64,000 nucleotides of DNA from Usnea hakonensis. Its lineage: Eukaryota; Ascomycota; Lecanoromycetes; Lecanorales; Parmeliaceae. The stretch lies in contig BLJB01000141.1 of assembly GCA_013423325.1 (NCBI GenBank), positions 113,414 through 177,413 on the forward strand. The letters run 5' to 3'. Under the pieces are notes generated by a model. The model did no database searches, had not been told where the DNA came from, and saw only the letters and a program-made list of their open reading frames with translations. This document shows positions 34,093 to 45,621 of the stretch, piece after piece (the first letter of the stretch is position 1; every line of letters begins with the position of its first letter). The position numbers and the translations under genes are program-made.

Positions 34093-36276
34093 CTATTCGC
34101 TAGGACCAGCGTCATCCAACCTCTTGATTTCGTGACCAAGTGTCTTCTGATAAGCACCCTCGCTCCATCCCTGGCGGCTGCCATCAACGGTTGCTGGAAC
34201 ATGCAGTATATCGTCTTTATCCAGCATATCCTTAACGAAGAAGCTGGTACCGGGACAGGTAAGGAGTAGTTTTATGATAACACCCTTGCAATCTTTGATC
34301 AATCCTAGCAACTCAAGAATGACTTTCAAAAAATCCCGCCGTCTCTCGGAGCGCTCGTAGTAGTTGATACCGTCGATCATCCAGAAAAGGAATGTCATGT
34401 CTGGTAGTTGTTGCAGCAACCCTCGGAACAGCGAACAAACTGTGTCCAGATGGTTCTCCCGAATCTTCTCAATATCTGTTGACGAGAGGAAAGCCAAGTC
34501 CCAGGAAGCGTCGCGTTGCAGTAATTGAAAGCTGAAGCTTTTGATCAATCCGGTTGCATCGGCCATGGTATCCTTTCTGGATGAAGTATGTAGCGAGCAA
34601 AAGAAGTGTTGGATAATTATTGGCTCAATATGACCCAGACTTTCCAACAGCTTGGCGGACAGAAACGTTGTGGATGAGAACATCTCGTTCGCATCACCGT
34701 TGCCATTGATCAAGAGGATCCGTGATCTAGGAAAATTCAACCAGTCTCGAAGCCGGGACGATTCTATCATCCATTTTATGCGGTCCTGGTCACCAAGGCT
34801 TAGTGCTGAGCCCATGCTTATGCAGCGCTTCAAGTCTTGTTGAGGGACGTCAGATGCTAGACCGAAGGCCGAAACGAGAGAATCTTTGGTTATACCTGAC
34901 AATGGTCAGCGAAGGCTACGTTGGAGAAAAAAGAGATAGACTTACATTCGTTGGGTTGTTCCAACTGGGCTTGGAGCCCAACGTCCATGATTCGCGACGG
35001 TACTACGTTTTTATGTTTGTCAACGGCCAATCGTTTCACGACGTCCCAGACACTTACTTCGTATCGTATCAATTCCCGGGTTGCTGGACAAGTGGCTATA
35101 AAGGCTATTGATAAGATGTCCTGCAGTGGCTTCTCCGATGCGAGCCGTCAAATCCTTTATCGTTGCTTCATCGAGGAGGAACTTTTTACTGCTATGCTGC
35201 TCCATCAATTCTTTCAGCTGCCTTGTGAGAGCTTGTTGCTCTTGGTTAGCTTTCTGCAGATCTCTCATACGATACTGCAAGCTGATTGCTGCCTCTTGAT
35301 CTGTCCTTGCAACGAGGTTTTTGACTCGGTCGATCTGCGTCAGTAGTGTTTGCTTATAAGCTTGACCCTGTGCCATGGACTTCCACATCTTCTCTAACGA
35401 GTAGTCAGCAAGTGGTTCATGAGTAGGGCCAGTGCGTTTATCGCATAACCATACTTAGGATACCTTCCGTCAAATACATCATTATGTGTCGAAGAGCCAC
35501 CAGCACAGCGCTGCAAAGCTGCGCTGTCGACTCTGCCAATTCTCGAGTTTTTGAATCCTTGTACAAGTCGCGGTATCTGTAGGCACGTCCAACAAAGTAG
35601 GGAATGTCTGCCAGCGCTTGGAGTATGGTTACTCGAACCTCGTGGGCGCGTTTTGCAGCCTAGGAACATGAGAACACGGACAAATAAGCTGGGAACATCA
35701 CCCATACGGTAACGACCATTTTGAAGACACCGCCGACAATAGCTCAGTAATCTCCACCAGGTAAAAGGTCGAGCCATGTCTCGAATGTAGAAATATTATC
35801 AACAATGTCATTGCAACTTTTTCTTGCAGAGCAGCTGTCCTTGTCCTGACCATCCTCACGATCTTTTGCGACTTTGACCGCTTCCCTAACATCTTCCCAA
35901 GAATTAGGTTTATCGTTGGCTTTGATTATCGAGGTCGAGTCTTGGTTAGTCTTTTGCTGATAGCGTACTACTGCGTCTTTAAGTAGCTGCAACTCTTCTT
36001 TGGCACCAATGAACAATGTCTCCTCCTCGCTTCATCAAGTGTTTACCGATTAGATGGGCTTCTACTCATAGAACGGGATAGTACTCACCTTTCGAGCTCC
36101 CTAGCGACTTCCGATGTTGCGAAACTGTTGATTCTCGATACGTATTGCAGTGGGGGGGTTATCATGGCAGATTTCAGGTCATCGTCTTCCATATGCTCTT
36201 GTATATACTCGGCTGGTAGATTTGCGGAGCCGTTGCGGCGCCCAAAATGTTGCTTGAGAAATCCGGATTTTGACAT
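34093..36276 (-). CDS. Degenerate STAND-like protein with one in-frame TGA
   Basis: The model is join(36276..36089, 36029..35717, 35659..35464, 35393..35058, 35002..34946, 34895..34093), 630 codons plus a stop. The introns are 59, 57, 70, 55 and 50 nt and all phases close. One TGA at 35746-35744, inside exon 2 in the block GGDY-stop-AIVGGVFK, interrupts an otherwise clean gene; Gly or Arg would fit there. The first four exons resemble the helical domain at the N terminus of many fungal NACHT proteins (DUF7708-like: TWLDLLPGGDY, then a leucine-rich helix and SAVLVALRHIMMY, then a coiled coil). The last exon is the STAND-like core: LRDWLNFPRSRILLINGNG with no GK[ST], then FFCSLHTSSRKD, and a Walker B-like strand FLFWMIDGINYYE. 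It is paralogous to 41855 and 23421, and divergent from the AAA gene at 37496. It could be a recent pseudogene, an allele, or a base error. Confidence 0.75.
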
Positions 36277-37495
36277 TCTCCCTAAGGCTGCGTTTTGGGT
36301 CTCACTTAGTGCAAAATAAGATCCTCTCGATGCCTATAAGCATCTCTACCTCTCAACATCAAAGTGTGTGAAAACTGATTCGCACCGCGATTTTTCGAGC
36401 TATGGGGCGTCGACGGCTGAAAGCCCACTTTTTGGTCGCCCGAAGATATGGAATATTGACAAAGAGGGCACACGACTTGCATAAGAAGTGGGGCCTGCAT
36501 ATGCAAGCTATCTCTGTTCTACGCCCTTCTATTGAGCGACAGGGCTGAGAGGGTACGTTCTGAGAAGAATTATTTGTGTCAGAACAGCTAAAGACGGACT
36601 TCGATCTATGACTTGATAAACTGTGATTGTAGAAAGAAAAAAGACTTCGGCATTTTCATCAAGAATCGTACATGTGTCAATGAAAGACATGCGCGGCACT
36701 GTTGTAATTTGTATCTCATTGTTAACGCAAGAAACGCAAGGCTATCGAGGCATGAGCACTCCCTCAAATCTTAGGTGCATCAAAACAAAAAGTTGCCGCA
36801 CACCCTCATTCATTTTTGGACAGAGCAATAGGCAGTTGTGTTCCTGCAATTTTTCTTTGCGCAATGATTTGGCTCGTTTTAAGAAAGCTGCTTTAAACAG
36901 GCAGCAGCCTTGGGGCTTTGTGGGGCTACATGCAGACTTGGGCTGTAAGGAAGGATTGCTGCCACAGAATATTGAGCCAGAAGTTAGCGAAAACGACGTG
37001 AGCGGGACGGTCGACTGGTCATTGGTCGACGCTAAACTTGAATTACCTAGTTGCCTGAAAGATGTGTCTTATCTCCTATCATGCATCAGACCGAGACTAG
37101 GATCGAATTGATTGGCTGATAAGAGCTCGACTCAATGGAACGCGCATGAAACCAAGATGAGCCGTAAGTGCACCGGAAATGTGGTAACCGTTTAAAGTGT
37201 CTACCCACCCTACCTATGTCGATAATTGACGCACCTAAGGAAGAGCTCGTAGAGTCGTAGTTCAGCCTCATACTTGGTGCCATAGCCTTCTCCCCTGTTC
37301 AAATATCTTGATTCCCATGTGAGGCTTTCATCTTCATCTTTAAAATTTCTCATGCACCGTGAGAGCCATTGATCTTATGCAGTACAAAGCATTTAGTCCC
37401 ATACTTGAGCTTTGCAATTTGCAACTTCGATTGCATTCACATCTTGAATACCCAGTGCGGATGAGCAGGTCCATGCCCGCGGTCAGACAGACACC
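36277..37495. other. Divergent promoter between STAND-like and AAA genes
   Basis: The 1.2 kb between the two starts contains one plus-strand frame (36623..37111, 162 codons) without family features, good start context or a partner exon, so I do not call it. The region would carry both promoters of the divergent pair. Confidence 0.5.
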
Positions 37496-40400
37496 ATGAA
37501 TAGCACGAAAGGCCCCCGTACTCGAACCAATGAAAGCAGTGACGAGTCAGGTCTACCTTCACCACCATCTTCTACAAGGGCTAGCGGGTCAGACGGCGAT
37601 CGCAATGAGCAAGACTCATGTTCACATGAGGTTGCTGGCGGCCAGCCAACCGTTAGCGAAAGCTCTCTTGGTTCCAATAGACTAGCCGATGCAGGTAGAT
37701 ATTATTGGATACCTTTGAAGGACTTCAAACTGACAGCTTTAATAGATGCAGTGAACATTAATGATACCGTAATGGAGGAAATCAGCCACCAAGGCAAGGA
37801 CAAAACGAACACAAAGACAAAAATTGTCGCATCGAGATACAAAGTAGAGGAAGATGATATCAGTGATGTGGAAGTAATGCAAGGAGTCCTCAATCATGTG
37901 TATACGGCTTTTAGATATCCTGAAGCAAATGGCCCCATGGAAGAGCGTATTAAGAAAGCCCCAACGCGTGTCTTACAGCAATTTGAATACACTCAGCTCA
38001 TGGAGGACAGGATGAGACACTTAGAGGAGAGAATGCGACTGCTTGAAAACAGAGGTGTACAGCCTGAAGTACCTACTCTGATAAAAGACCAGGTTCAGCT
38101 TGCAGATTTTAAAATGGGCATCAAGCGAATGACCTTCGAAGAATATCTACCTATTGATCCGAACCCAGGGATCAAGTCTCCACTGAGGAAAAAAGAGCAC
38201 AAACGCCGGCATGAGTTTCCGGGACAGTTGCCCTATCATCTTATCGATGTTGTCGTTAGCGCTGCACACCAATCGGAACGGCTGAGCACAGATCAGGATA
38301 CCAAGCTGACTGCCAATCCATCGCATCCTACTACTTCTCGCTTTGATATCTTATCTCCGAGCCCGACCACTCTTGACAGGCAATTCTTTCAGCCTGACCG
38401 CGTTCGCATCAATTCGACAGTCCTACTTGAGGCTCTCCAGAGAATTACCAGCCTCGAATTTAGCAAGTCAAAGCTTGGTGACGAGGACGAATTGCGAGAT
38501 CAAGTCATACTAAGACCTTTCAAACTGTTCGTGGCCTTCGAACAAGAGATAAGGGACGAGATTGATCGGCTAGAGAAGATACACATAAGCAATAGCAATG
38601 ACAGCATACCAGAAGCACCCGAGATGGCCAGTTGCGAGGGCCAAGATTCGTCGCCATCGCCAGAGACTTATGTTCCCCACGATGGGCCCGAAGACCTAAG
38701 CCGGAACAACAGGGATGATCTTAAGAATGATGATTCTCGGAACTCCAAAGCTCATGTCACGGCTACTGAATCCGCTTTGGAATCGAGAAAATGCCTGGAA
38801 GCGATGCTGAGTCTGAGAGAGCTATTAGACAAAGACTTGAAACCAACATTTGATTTACGCAAGCAAATCAAAGAAGGTGTCATCCGTAGTATAGCCTTCC
38901 AGGATCTTTGGCATCTCTTTCAAATAGGGGATGAGATTGTCTCCAACAACCCTAATGGACAGTATCAAATATACCGCGTTCTGGATGTCTCTGGGGGTAA
39001 GCCTTTTCTTTGTAGCAGACGCGACGCAGGAATGGAACGATTGGAGTCATCATCGAACACAAGCGATCTGGCTAAATTTGAAATACTGAGCTTTCATTAT
39101 GGCTATGACGGAAAGGAACTCGGTGTATGTCAGCAATTACACACCATCAAGTCGTATGATGGCTCTAAGGCGATTACATCCCTACCATGTTTCCCAATTA
39201 TCTACTCAAGGAATTCCAAGAGACTAAAACCTCGTGATTTCTTCATCGAAAGAGGAAGACGATTTATCGCGTTGACTCATGAAAAGGACGTTGTACACAA
39301 GCGGTATAATGGTCGTACTTTGGCCATGGATGGACTAAGGGAAGAAGTAAGTTTGGCATTATAATATCATATGAGCTGTTTTTTAACTTTGCTTTCATCA
39401 GGTCGACTCTGAAGTCATAATAGACGTCAGTATGGCTATGTTGAAAAACAATGTGACCATGACTTTTGGTGTCGCAGCAGAAATGGAACGAGATCCCCGA
39501 GAGCTTTTCGAATTCCTAGACCACAGATGCAAATTAACAGGATGCTGCCAGAACGATTCGATCTGTTTTGACTACGAACTAGATGAGAAACGCGTGGCCA
39601 CATTGTCGGAGAACAACGCTTTCATGCATGAATATATTGAGTCTGACTCCGAGCTGACCGAAGAAGATTTTCTAGTATGCCCTTGCTGGGTTTATGGCTA
39701 CGTGTTGAGAAGTCGCAAGTGGGTAAAGCTGGATGTAAGCCTTGTCGAGGATATTGAGGAGCGTGGGAATGGTTTTGACTCTCTAGTTCTTCCTGATGGG
39801 CACAAAGAAACTTTGCTGGCTCTTGTCGGATTTCACTCCAAACGCACAATGCTCGGGGAAGACCTCAAAGCAGAAAGCCTGCAGATGGACCTGGTACGTG
39901 GCAAAGGTAAAGGCCTGATCATTTTACTACACGGTGAGCCTGGTGTAGGAAAATCATCCACCGCGGAATCTGTAGCAGAGTTCACGCACAGGCCACTGTT
40001 TCAAGTCACGTGTGGTGATATCGGCGAATCTGCAGATGAAGTTGAACAGAGGCTGGAGAACCACTTTCAGCTCGCCCACAAATGGGGTTGTGTTCTTTTA
40101 CTAGACGAAGCGGACGTTTTCCTTGAGGCAAGGAGTAAGACCGATCTCAAGCGCAACGCCATCGTCTCCGTGTTCCTTAGGGTCCTCGAATACTACTCCG
40201 GCATTCTCTTCCTCACCACCAATCGAGTTGGTGCATTTGACCAAGCTTTCCGTAGTCGGATCCATATGAGTCTCTTCTACCCTAGGATCGAGGAAGACGC
40301 TACCATCAAGATCTGGGAAATGAACATCGACCGCGCTCGCGAGATTTGGGGTGACAAACTCTCCATCGAGGACGCCGATCGCAAGGGTATTCTCAAATTT

Positions 40401-40694
40401 GCATCTAAGCATTATCGCGAGCTGGCTGAGTCAGAAACGACGTGGAACGGCCGCCAGATCCGCAATGCCTTCCAAACCGCTATCGCTCTGGCGGAGTGGG
40501 ATGCTCTCCAGGTACAGCGCAAATTCAAGGCGTTGGTCCCACTTAAGCCAAGGCTGGAGCCAGAGCATTTCGAGAAGGTAGCCAAGGCGTCAAAGCATTT
40601 TGATGCCTACCTGAAGGAGACTCAGGCTGGGACCGTAGCAGATCTGGCAAGGGAGAACCGGGAACGGAGGGATGACTTTCGAGGAGAATCATGA
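37496..40694 (+). CDS. Large AAA ATPase with fungal N-terminal regulatory region
   Basis: The model is join(37496..39346, 39402..40694), 1047 aa; the 55-nt intron has donor gtaagt and acceptor catcag. The AAA domain is C-terminal: Walker A GEPGVGKSST (about 795-804), Walker B VLLLDEADVFLE (about 848-859), sensor-1 LTTNR, then arginine-finger region FRSRIHMSLFYP. A helical lid and FEKVAKASKHFDAYLK close it. The N-terminal 600 residues contain a Ser-rich start, a short coiled coil (LMEDRMRHLEERMRLLENRG), a long acidic low-complexity linker, and the block FPIIYSRNSKRLKPRDFFIE. That block is typical of the DUF7025-type region found before AAA domains in fungi. The family are ATP-driven remodellers of protein complexes; no target is known for this group. 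It is divergent from the STAND-like gene at 34093, and a relic of a second copy lies at 43600. Confidence 0.9.
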
Positions 40695-41854
40695 TGTTGG
40701 AAATGATGCACCACTCTCTCAACACATGGATAACACACGCTAGTGGTCTTGGCAAAGAGGCGTCACAGGGTATTCAGGTAGCACTTTCTTTATAGAAAAT
40801 GGATTAATCCTACACCCATAGCCAATATTACAACACATTATATGTCCTTTAGTAGGCGGGGATAGCAACAGCAATGGAAGAGAGATTGTTGATTATAGTC
40901 ATCAAGCATCAGCCGTGAACAATAGGAGAAAATAAGCGTTGACTTGATTGGCTCACGTTACCCAATGGGACTTGGAGTAGGTAATAATTTCAATAGCTTC
41001 ACATCATCATTCACAACAGCCACAGCCACATTCGCTTAGTTTCCAACAGCAAGCATCGTTTACCCAAACCACACCATTACTCTCGATGAACATCCTCTCT
41101 TCCGGCATAGAAATACCGTCAGCCTCTCTACACATCAGCCCAAGCATATTCCGTACTTATGCTCCGTCTCACAGAGATATGAATAAGGCTTCGCGGAAAG
41201 GAGATAAGACAAGCATGCGCAAAGCACAATTGAATGGACATAGACTTATAGTCAGACCACTTCGATGATGACTGCGATACTCATTTCAGGATTTACCCAA
41301 TTGTCCAGCAGTGAATACGCAACCAGAGACTCCCAAACCAATGCCTTCACACAAATATTCCCTCCCTCATGAACACTTTCTACCAATACCCTCCCTGACA
41401 TCCTCATCCAACCCTCCCAAACACCCTCTCCCCGTTCTCCCAGGAGGACCAAAATCACCCCCCTCGCTCCCTACCCTGTCACCACCTCGCCCCTCACCCC
41501 TCACATCTCACGGACAACCCAGGCGAGGCAATGACCAACATTCAGGTACCTAGCGTCTGTTGTACTCGAGCGTTGTGATTACTCCACGACTCCTTCGACC
41601 CAAAAGTTACTCCTGGGTAGAGCAGCTTGATGGGGCTCGAAACGGATTTAAAGGCAGATGGAGATAGATTGAATCGTCTAAGGTGTGAATGCCAAGGCTA
41701 GTCTATCGCCGTGGAATGAGCAAATCACATCCTGATCATTTGTTGTGGTCTTGGCGATGAACATAGGTACCTGTCCAAAGTTCACACCCCTGCGACGCTT
41801 CATCTCAATAGAGTGAGATTGCTTACGCCGAGTGTTTCCCTCGTGTAGACATTG
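40695..41854. other. Intergenic between the two module copies
   Basis: No supported gene. A proline-rich plus-strand frame at 41311-41553 comes from C-rich sequence and looks non-coding. This is the convergent 3' junction between the AAA gene and the second STAND-like gene. Confidence 0.5.
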
Positions 41855-42874
41855 CTACTTCCCCAACAGTAATGTGAGCAGCCTACTCGTAAAGTGCGAC
41901 GGCACTTGCATCACTATGCGGCTGGACTGCCCAACGACAACTTCTGCTTTCAATTTCTCCAACTCAGGATCAAGTGTACTCTGAAAATCAAGCTCGCTCA
42001 ACCCCTGGCGACCACCATCCCCGGTTGCTGGAACATTCAGTGTATCTTTTTCGTCCACCTTCTGGTTGAAGAAGCCACTGCGGTGCAAGCGGAAGAAGAG
42101 ACTGTTGTGAGAGATGAGGAGTAATTTTATGATGACACCGTTGGGACGTTTGACCATTTCCAGCAACTCATCAATGACCTTGTTAAACTCATGCTGCATT
42201 TCAGAGCCTCCGTATTTGTTGATGCCGTCGATAATCAAGAAGAGAAAGGTGCTTTTGGGTAGCTGGTCCACCAATCTCTGGAACAGTACCCATATGAAAT
42301 CTATATGATCATTCTTGATTTTAAAAAGATCCTCTTTTCGGAGGAAACTCAAGTCCCAGGGTATATCTCGCTTCAGAAGCTGAAGAACAAAACTTTTGAG
42401 CAAGCCAAATGGGCTTTCATAGATATGCATGGGATCCCAGTGATAATCCGTGTGCAACGAGCAGAAGAAGCCAAGGGATATGACGGGTTCGATGCGCCCA
42501 AGACGTTCTAATAGCTTGGCGGACAAACACGCTGAAGGTGGGTAGATCTCATTGTACCCCTCCATAGGGCCATCACTGCTGATGAAGAGTTTTTGCGATT
42601 TTGGAAGATGTAGCCAATCTCGGAGCTCACGCGACTGCATCATCCATTTGAGACGATCCTGTTCGATAAGTCCCAGTGAATTGCACATGCTTAGAGAAAT
42701 CCCAAGGTCATGTTGAGGACATTTTGTGTTCAATCGCAGTGCCACCGTCATGAGCAGCTTGGCCTTTCCGACTGTAGTAAATCAGCATGTGGATCCTCAC
42801 AGCATCAAGCCACACTTACATTCGCTGAGAGAATGCACTTTGGCTGATATCATGGATTGCGGTGTATCTGACAT
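41855..42874 (-). CDS. Degenerate STAND-like protein, shorter paralogue
   Basis: The model is join(42874..42820, 42771..41855), 323 aa, with a 48-nt intron (donor gtaagt, acceptor ctacag). It aligns along its length with the last two exons of the gene at 34093: LKWMMQSRELRDWLHLPKS, an empty P-loop region (FISSDGPMEG), FFCSLHTDYHWDP, FLFLIIDGINKYG and GVIIKLLLISH, then PATGDGGRQGLSE. The splice falls at the same place as the paralogue's last intron. The N-terminal helical domain of the long paralogue is missing. A minus-strand frame at 43056-42850 might supply another N terminus, but the phases do not join cleanly, so the start at 42874 is provisional. Like its relatives it should not hydrolyse ATP by a Walker mechanism. 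A decayed AAA fragment follows on the plus strand. Confidence 0.7.
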
Positions 42875-43599
42875 TCCCGGCGGTAATGTAACTTTGCCTT
42901 CGTTAGTAGAGAGTCTCGTCTTTCGGCTGTGGAATACATATCAGTGCTAGGATTGATGTTTAAGTAAGTCATAGCATTTTCGACAACAGATATTTCCGCC
43001 TCGTTCATTGTGAGATCTTTGGTGGTCTGTTGATCCTTCGGATCCTTTGTTTTCATAGGTTAGCTTGGAAGAAAGTAGTGCTGGTCTTGTGTGCGGTTTG
43101 CAGTTTGTATGAAGCTTCTTTCCTTGCCTTGAAGAGAAGTTTTTATGTCAAAATTTTGTGAGTTGTGACTCACCATGTCTCAAGTAGCTATTTCTTAACA
43201 CTCAGGGCGTCTCACTCCAGGGCTACCAGTGGACAGCAATCAATGTCCCAGCTAACAAGACCATTCCTAAAACGCCACTAGTGACCACTCTTGATTCTCT
43301 GCGGGCGACAGAATGGCGGTTCTTGGCTTGGAATCCGGACCGGGTCTTCCTCTTTACACCCCTATTGGATGGAAATTTAATTTCATAATGCAGCAAGCCG
43401 TCCGCGAGGCAGAGCACACGGCAACAATATCCTTTAAGAATGTCAGGATAGGTAATTCCAAGCAGGCTTCATATCGATTGGTATTATTGAACTTTACCGT
43501 AGGTAAGGCGAGCGACAAGTGAAACATCGCCGCCTTCTCAATGTGAGATGTCAGCATGAGCGGTGCCTGTGATGTGTGGAGCTGCAAGCCACCATTGAT

Positions 43600-43870
43600 A
43601 ACACCTATCGCAAGGAGATCCACAAGCCGGTATCGAAGCAGTACCAACAGCTGACACAATCAGAAACATCCTAGGGCTGCCTGCAGATCCGTAACCCTTT
43701 CTAGCCCACCATCAATCTGGTGATGCGGTACGCCCGGCAAGGTTGCCCGAAACTCCAGTCGACCCTGTCTCTCAGTCTCCAGCCGAGGCTGGACCAATGG
43801 CATTTTAAGGGTGTCACAAAGAACTCGAAACACTTCGACCCTTATTTGAAACGGGCACTAGGTCTATTTG
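43600..43870 (+). pseudogene. AAA ATPase C-terminal relic
   Basis: Reading frames here match the end of the AAA gene at 37496 in order. NTYRKEIHKPVSKQYQQL followed by TQSETS corresponds to ADRKGILKFASKHYREL and AESET. After a stop and a frame change, LQPRLDQWHFKG then KNSKHFDPYLK corresponds to LKPRLEPEHFEK and KASKHFDAYLK. At least two stops and one frame shift interrupt it and the Walker motifs are gone. It lies downstream of the second STAND-like gene in the same relative orientation as the intact pair, so it is the remains of a second AAA gene. Confidence 0.8.
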
Positions 43871-44492
43871 TGGCGGGTTCCTTCTCGCCACGTGGAAGAT
43901 TGAGCTTTGAAGTATGATCTAGTCTTAGTATTAAAACCCTTAGGTGGCTGGGTGCTGGATGGAAAAAGCTTGTTTCTGGGCAAAATTTCTTCAGCCTCCC
44001 TTACGATGTCTGAAGCACCGTCTGGGTGGATAGCTTATGTCATCGAAACAGCACCAATCGGCATAAACGCACCATCAGACTCGTGTGACCTTCCATTTAA
44101 CTCCGTCCTCATCGAAACAATCTACAATTCCAAATTTGGCTTCCTTGAATCCGGATTTGAAAGGCGCCTGAGATATCCAAAACCTTACTTAGCTTCCTCA
44201 GCGATCCGATGAAGTACAGACAGCAATGGGACAAGCACAAAACGTCCATGACCGTTGCATAAAGAACATAGCAACACGAAGATAGGTTCCATAAACCAAT
44301 AACTGCAATCCCCGATAGGAAAAAACAATCCAATCCCAGTCATCACCGAGCAAATGCGCAACGAGCCTTCCTCAACCCAACCTATCCGACCAATGCCCTT
44401 TCAAGAAATCGCTCCGCCAACATAGGCTCCCCCAATCCACACCCCTCTTTAACCCTCCCAAGCCCCCCAAATCATCCCCCTCCCCTCACCCC
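43871..44492. other. Intergenic, no gene seen
   Basis: Short frames only. The last 150 bases are C-rich and lead into a small minus-strand frame. Confidence 0.4.
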
Positions 44493-44705
44493 TCACCCCC
44501 CAACAACCCCCCTCTCAACCCCATCCCCCCCCTTCGGCGCCCGCACATACGACGACGGCGGCCCATAATTAGCCTGCGGTCCAGCAGCCTTGACAGGATG
44601 CGGTCTAGGCGCTTCATCCTTTTCCGCGCCACTAGTATCGCCCGCCGCGGGATTTTTGTTGGCCTGGGACTTTTTGTAGAGGGTGTAGCCGAGGGTGATG
44701 CACAT
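44493..44705 (-). CDS. Hypothetical small protein (70 aa)
   Basis: The frame begins MCITLGYTLYKKSQANKN and continues as a hydrophilic tail rich in Pro, Gly, Ala and Lys. The upstream 200 bases on the minus strand are rich in C/T, as is usual for fungal 5' leaders. The first ten residues are mildly hydrophobic and could be the end of a membrane segment coded by an earlier exon. No family is recognised. It may be a last exon rather than a complete gene. Confidence 0.35.
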   Translation of the reverse strand: MCITLGYTLYKKSQANKNPAAGDTSGAEKDEAPRPHPVKAAGPQANYGPPSSYVRAPKGGDGVERGVVGG

Positions 44706-45621
44706 TTTCGTTTGAGGGGTGAGGGAGGTGGGACTATAGGAGTGAGTGGAAGTGTGGAAGGTCTAGAGAGGTTTTGAGGAGTCTTTGAATAGAAGGGTAG
44801 GGTGGTGGATAGAGGCGGTTTAGTCGATGGAGGGTGGTTGGGTTGTAGGTGAGGTGGACAGGTGGATGAAGGCTGATTTGGACGAGGGAAGATATGATTT
44901 TTGCAATCTTTGCGCGCAGCTGCTTCAAACAAAACAAATATTGAAGAATCAAAAAAAAAAAAAGATCAAAGAAACACAGACCCCAAGCTCCTAATATACG
45001 CAGTCGCCGCTCACCCCGCTCACCTCAACACCGCAGCCCTCACTCGCAGAAATACCCTCCATTGAAACTTTAAAAACACGGCGGCTGGCTGCGCCGCCGT
45101 AAAGACCCAAACGAACACAGTAAATTGTGCGATGAAAGAATCCTCATTTTGTGTTGGAAAAGGTATGTTTCGCGAAGCCGAGTCACTTACCTTAGAGTAC
45201 TTACTTCGCGGGGCGTGAAAATTGACAAATGCGGTTAGTGATCCGAAGGTTCCATTGCGAGATTTGATTTCCCGCCCCCCTTGGCTGAATTGGCACTCGG
45301 AATGATGTCGACGTCTTATATGCCAAAGCCTGTGGAGGTTTGTGAGATGGAGGTATGGGCATCGTAGAGGCGAGTGATTTCCAAGCTCACGGATCACAGG
45401 TCTGGTCTGCCTTCATTGACTCAGGTGGTGACAAAGGCTCTATGCAAAGAATGCTCCTTACATCGCTATCGAGATCGAGCCATGCTCTGATATAATGCTG
45501 ACAACCCTCGCTTTCCCCCAAATCTTTTCTTATCGCTCGATTCAGAGATAGCTTCTTTGTCTCCGTACGAAATACAACAAAATGCGGAGTCATTTCCAAT
45601 GTGCTCGGCCGCACTAACTAT
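44706..45621. other. Intergenic, no gene seen
   Basis: An A-run lies at 44951-44962. The rest shows no frame with family features. It includes the 3' flank of the sulfotransferase-like gene. Confidence 0.45.

Noticed and set aside
36623..37111. 162-codon plus-strand frame between the STAND-like and AAA genes
   Set aside because: No family features, poor start context, biased composition and no splice partner; more likely promoter DNA.
42850..43056. Minus-strand frame as first exon of the shorter STAND-like gene
   Set aside because: Its frame does not join in phase to the exon that follows with any donor/acceptor pair I tried, so it was left out of the model.
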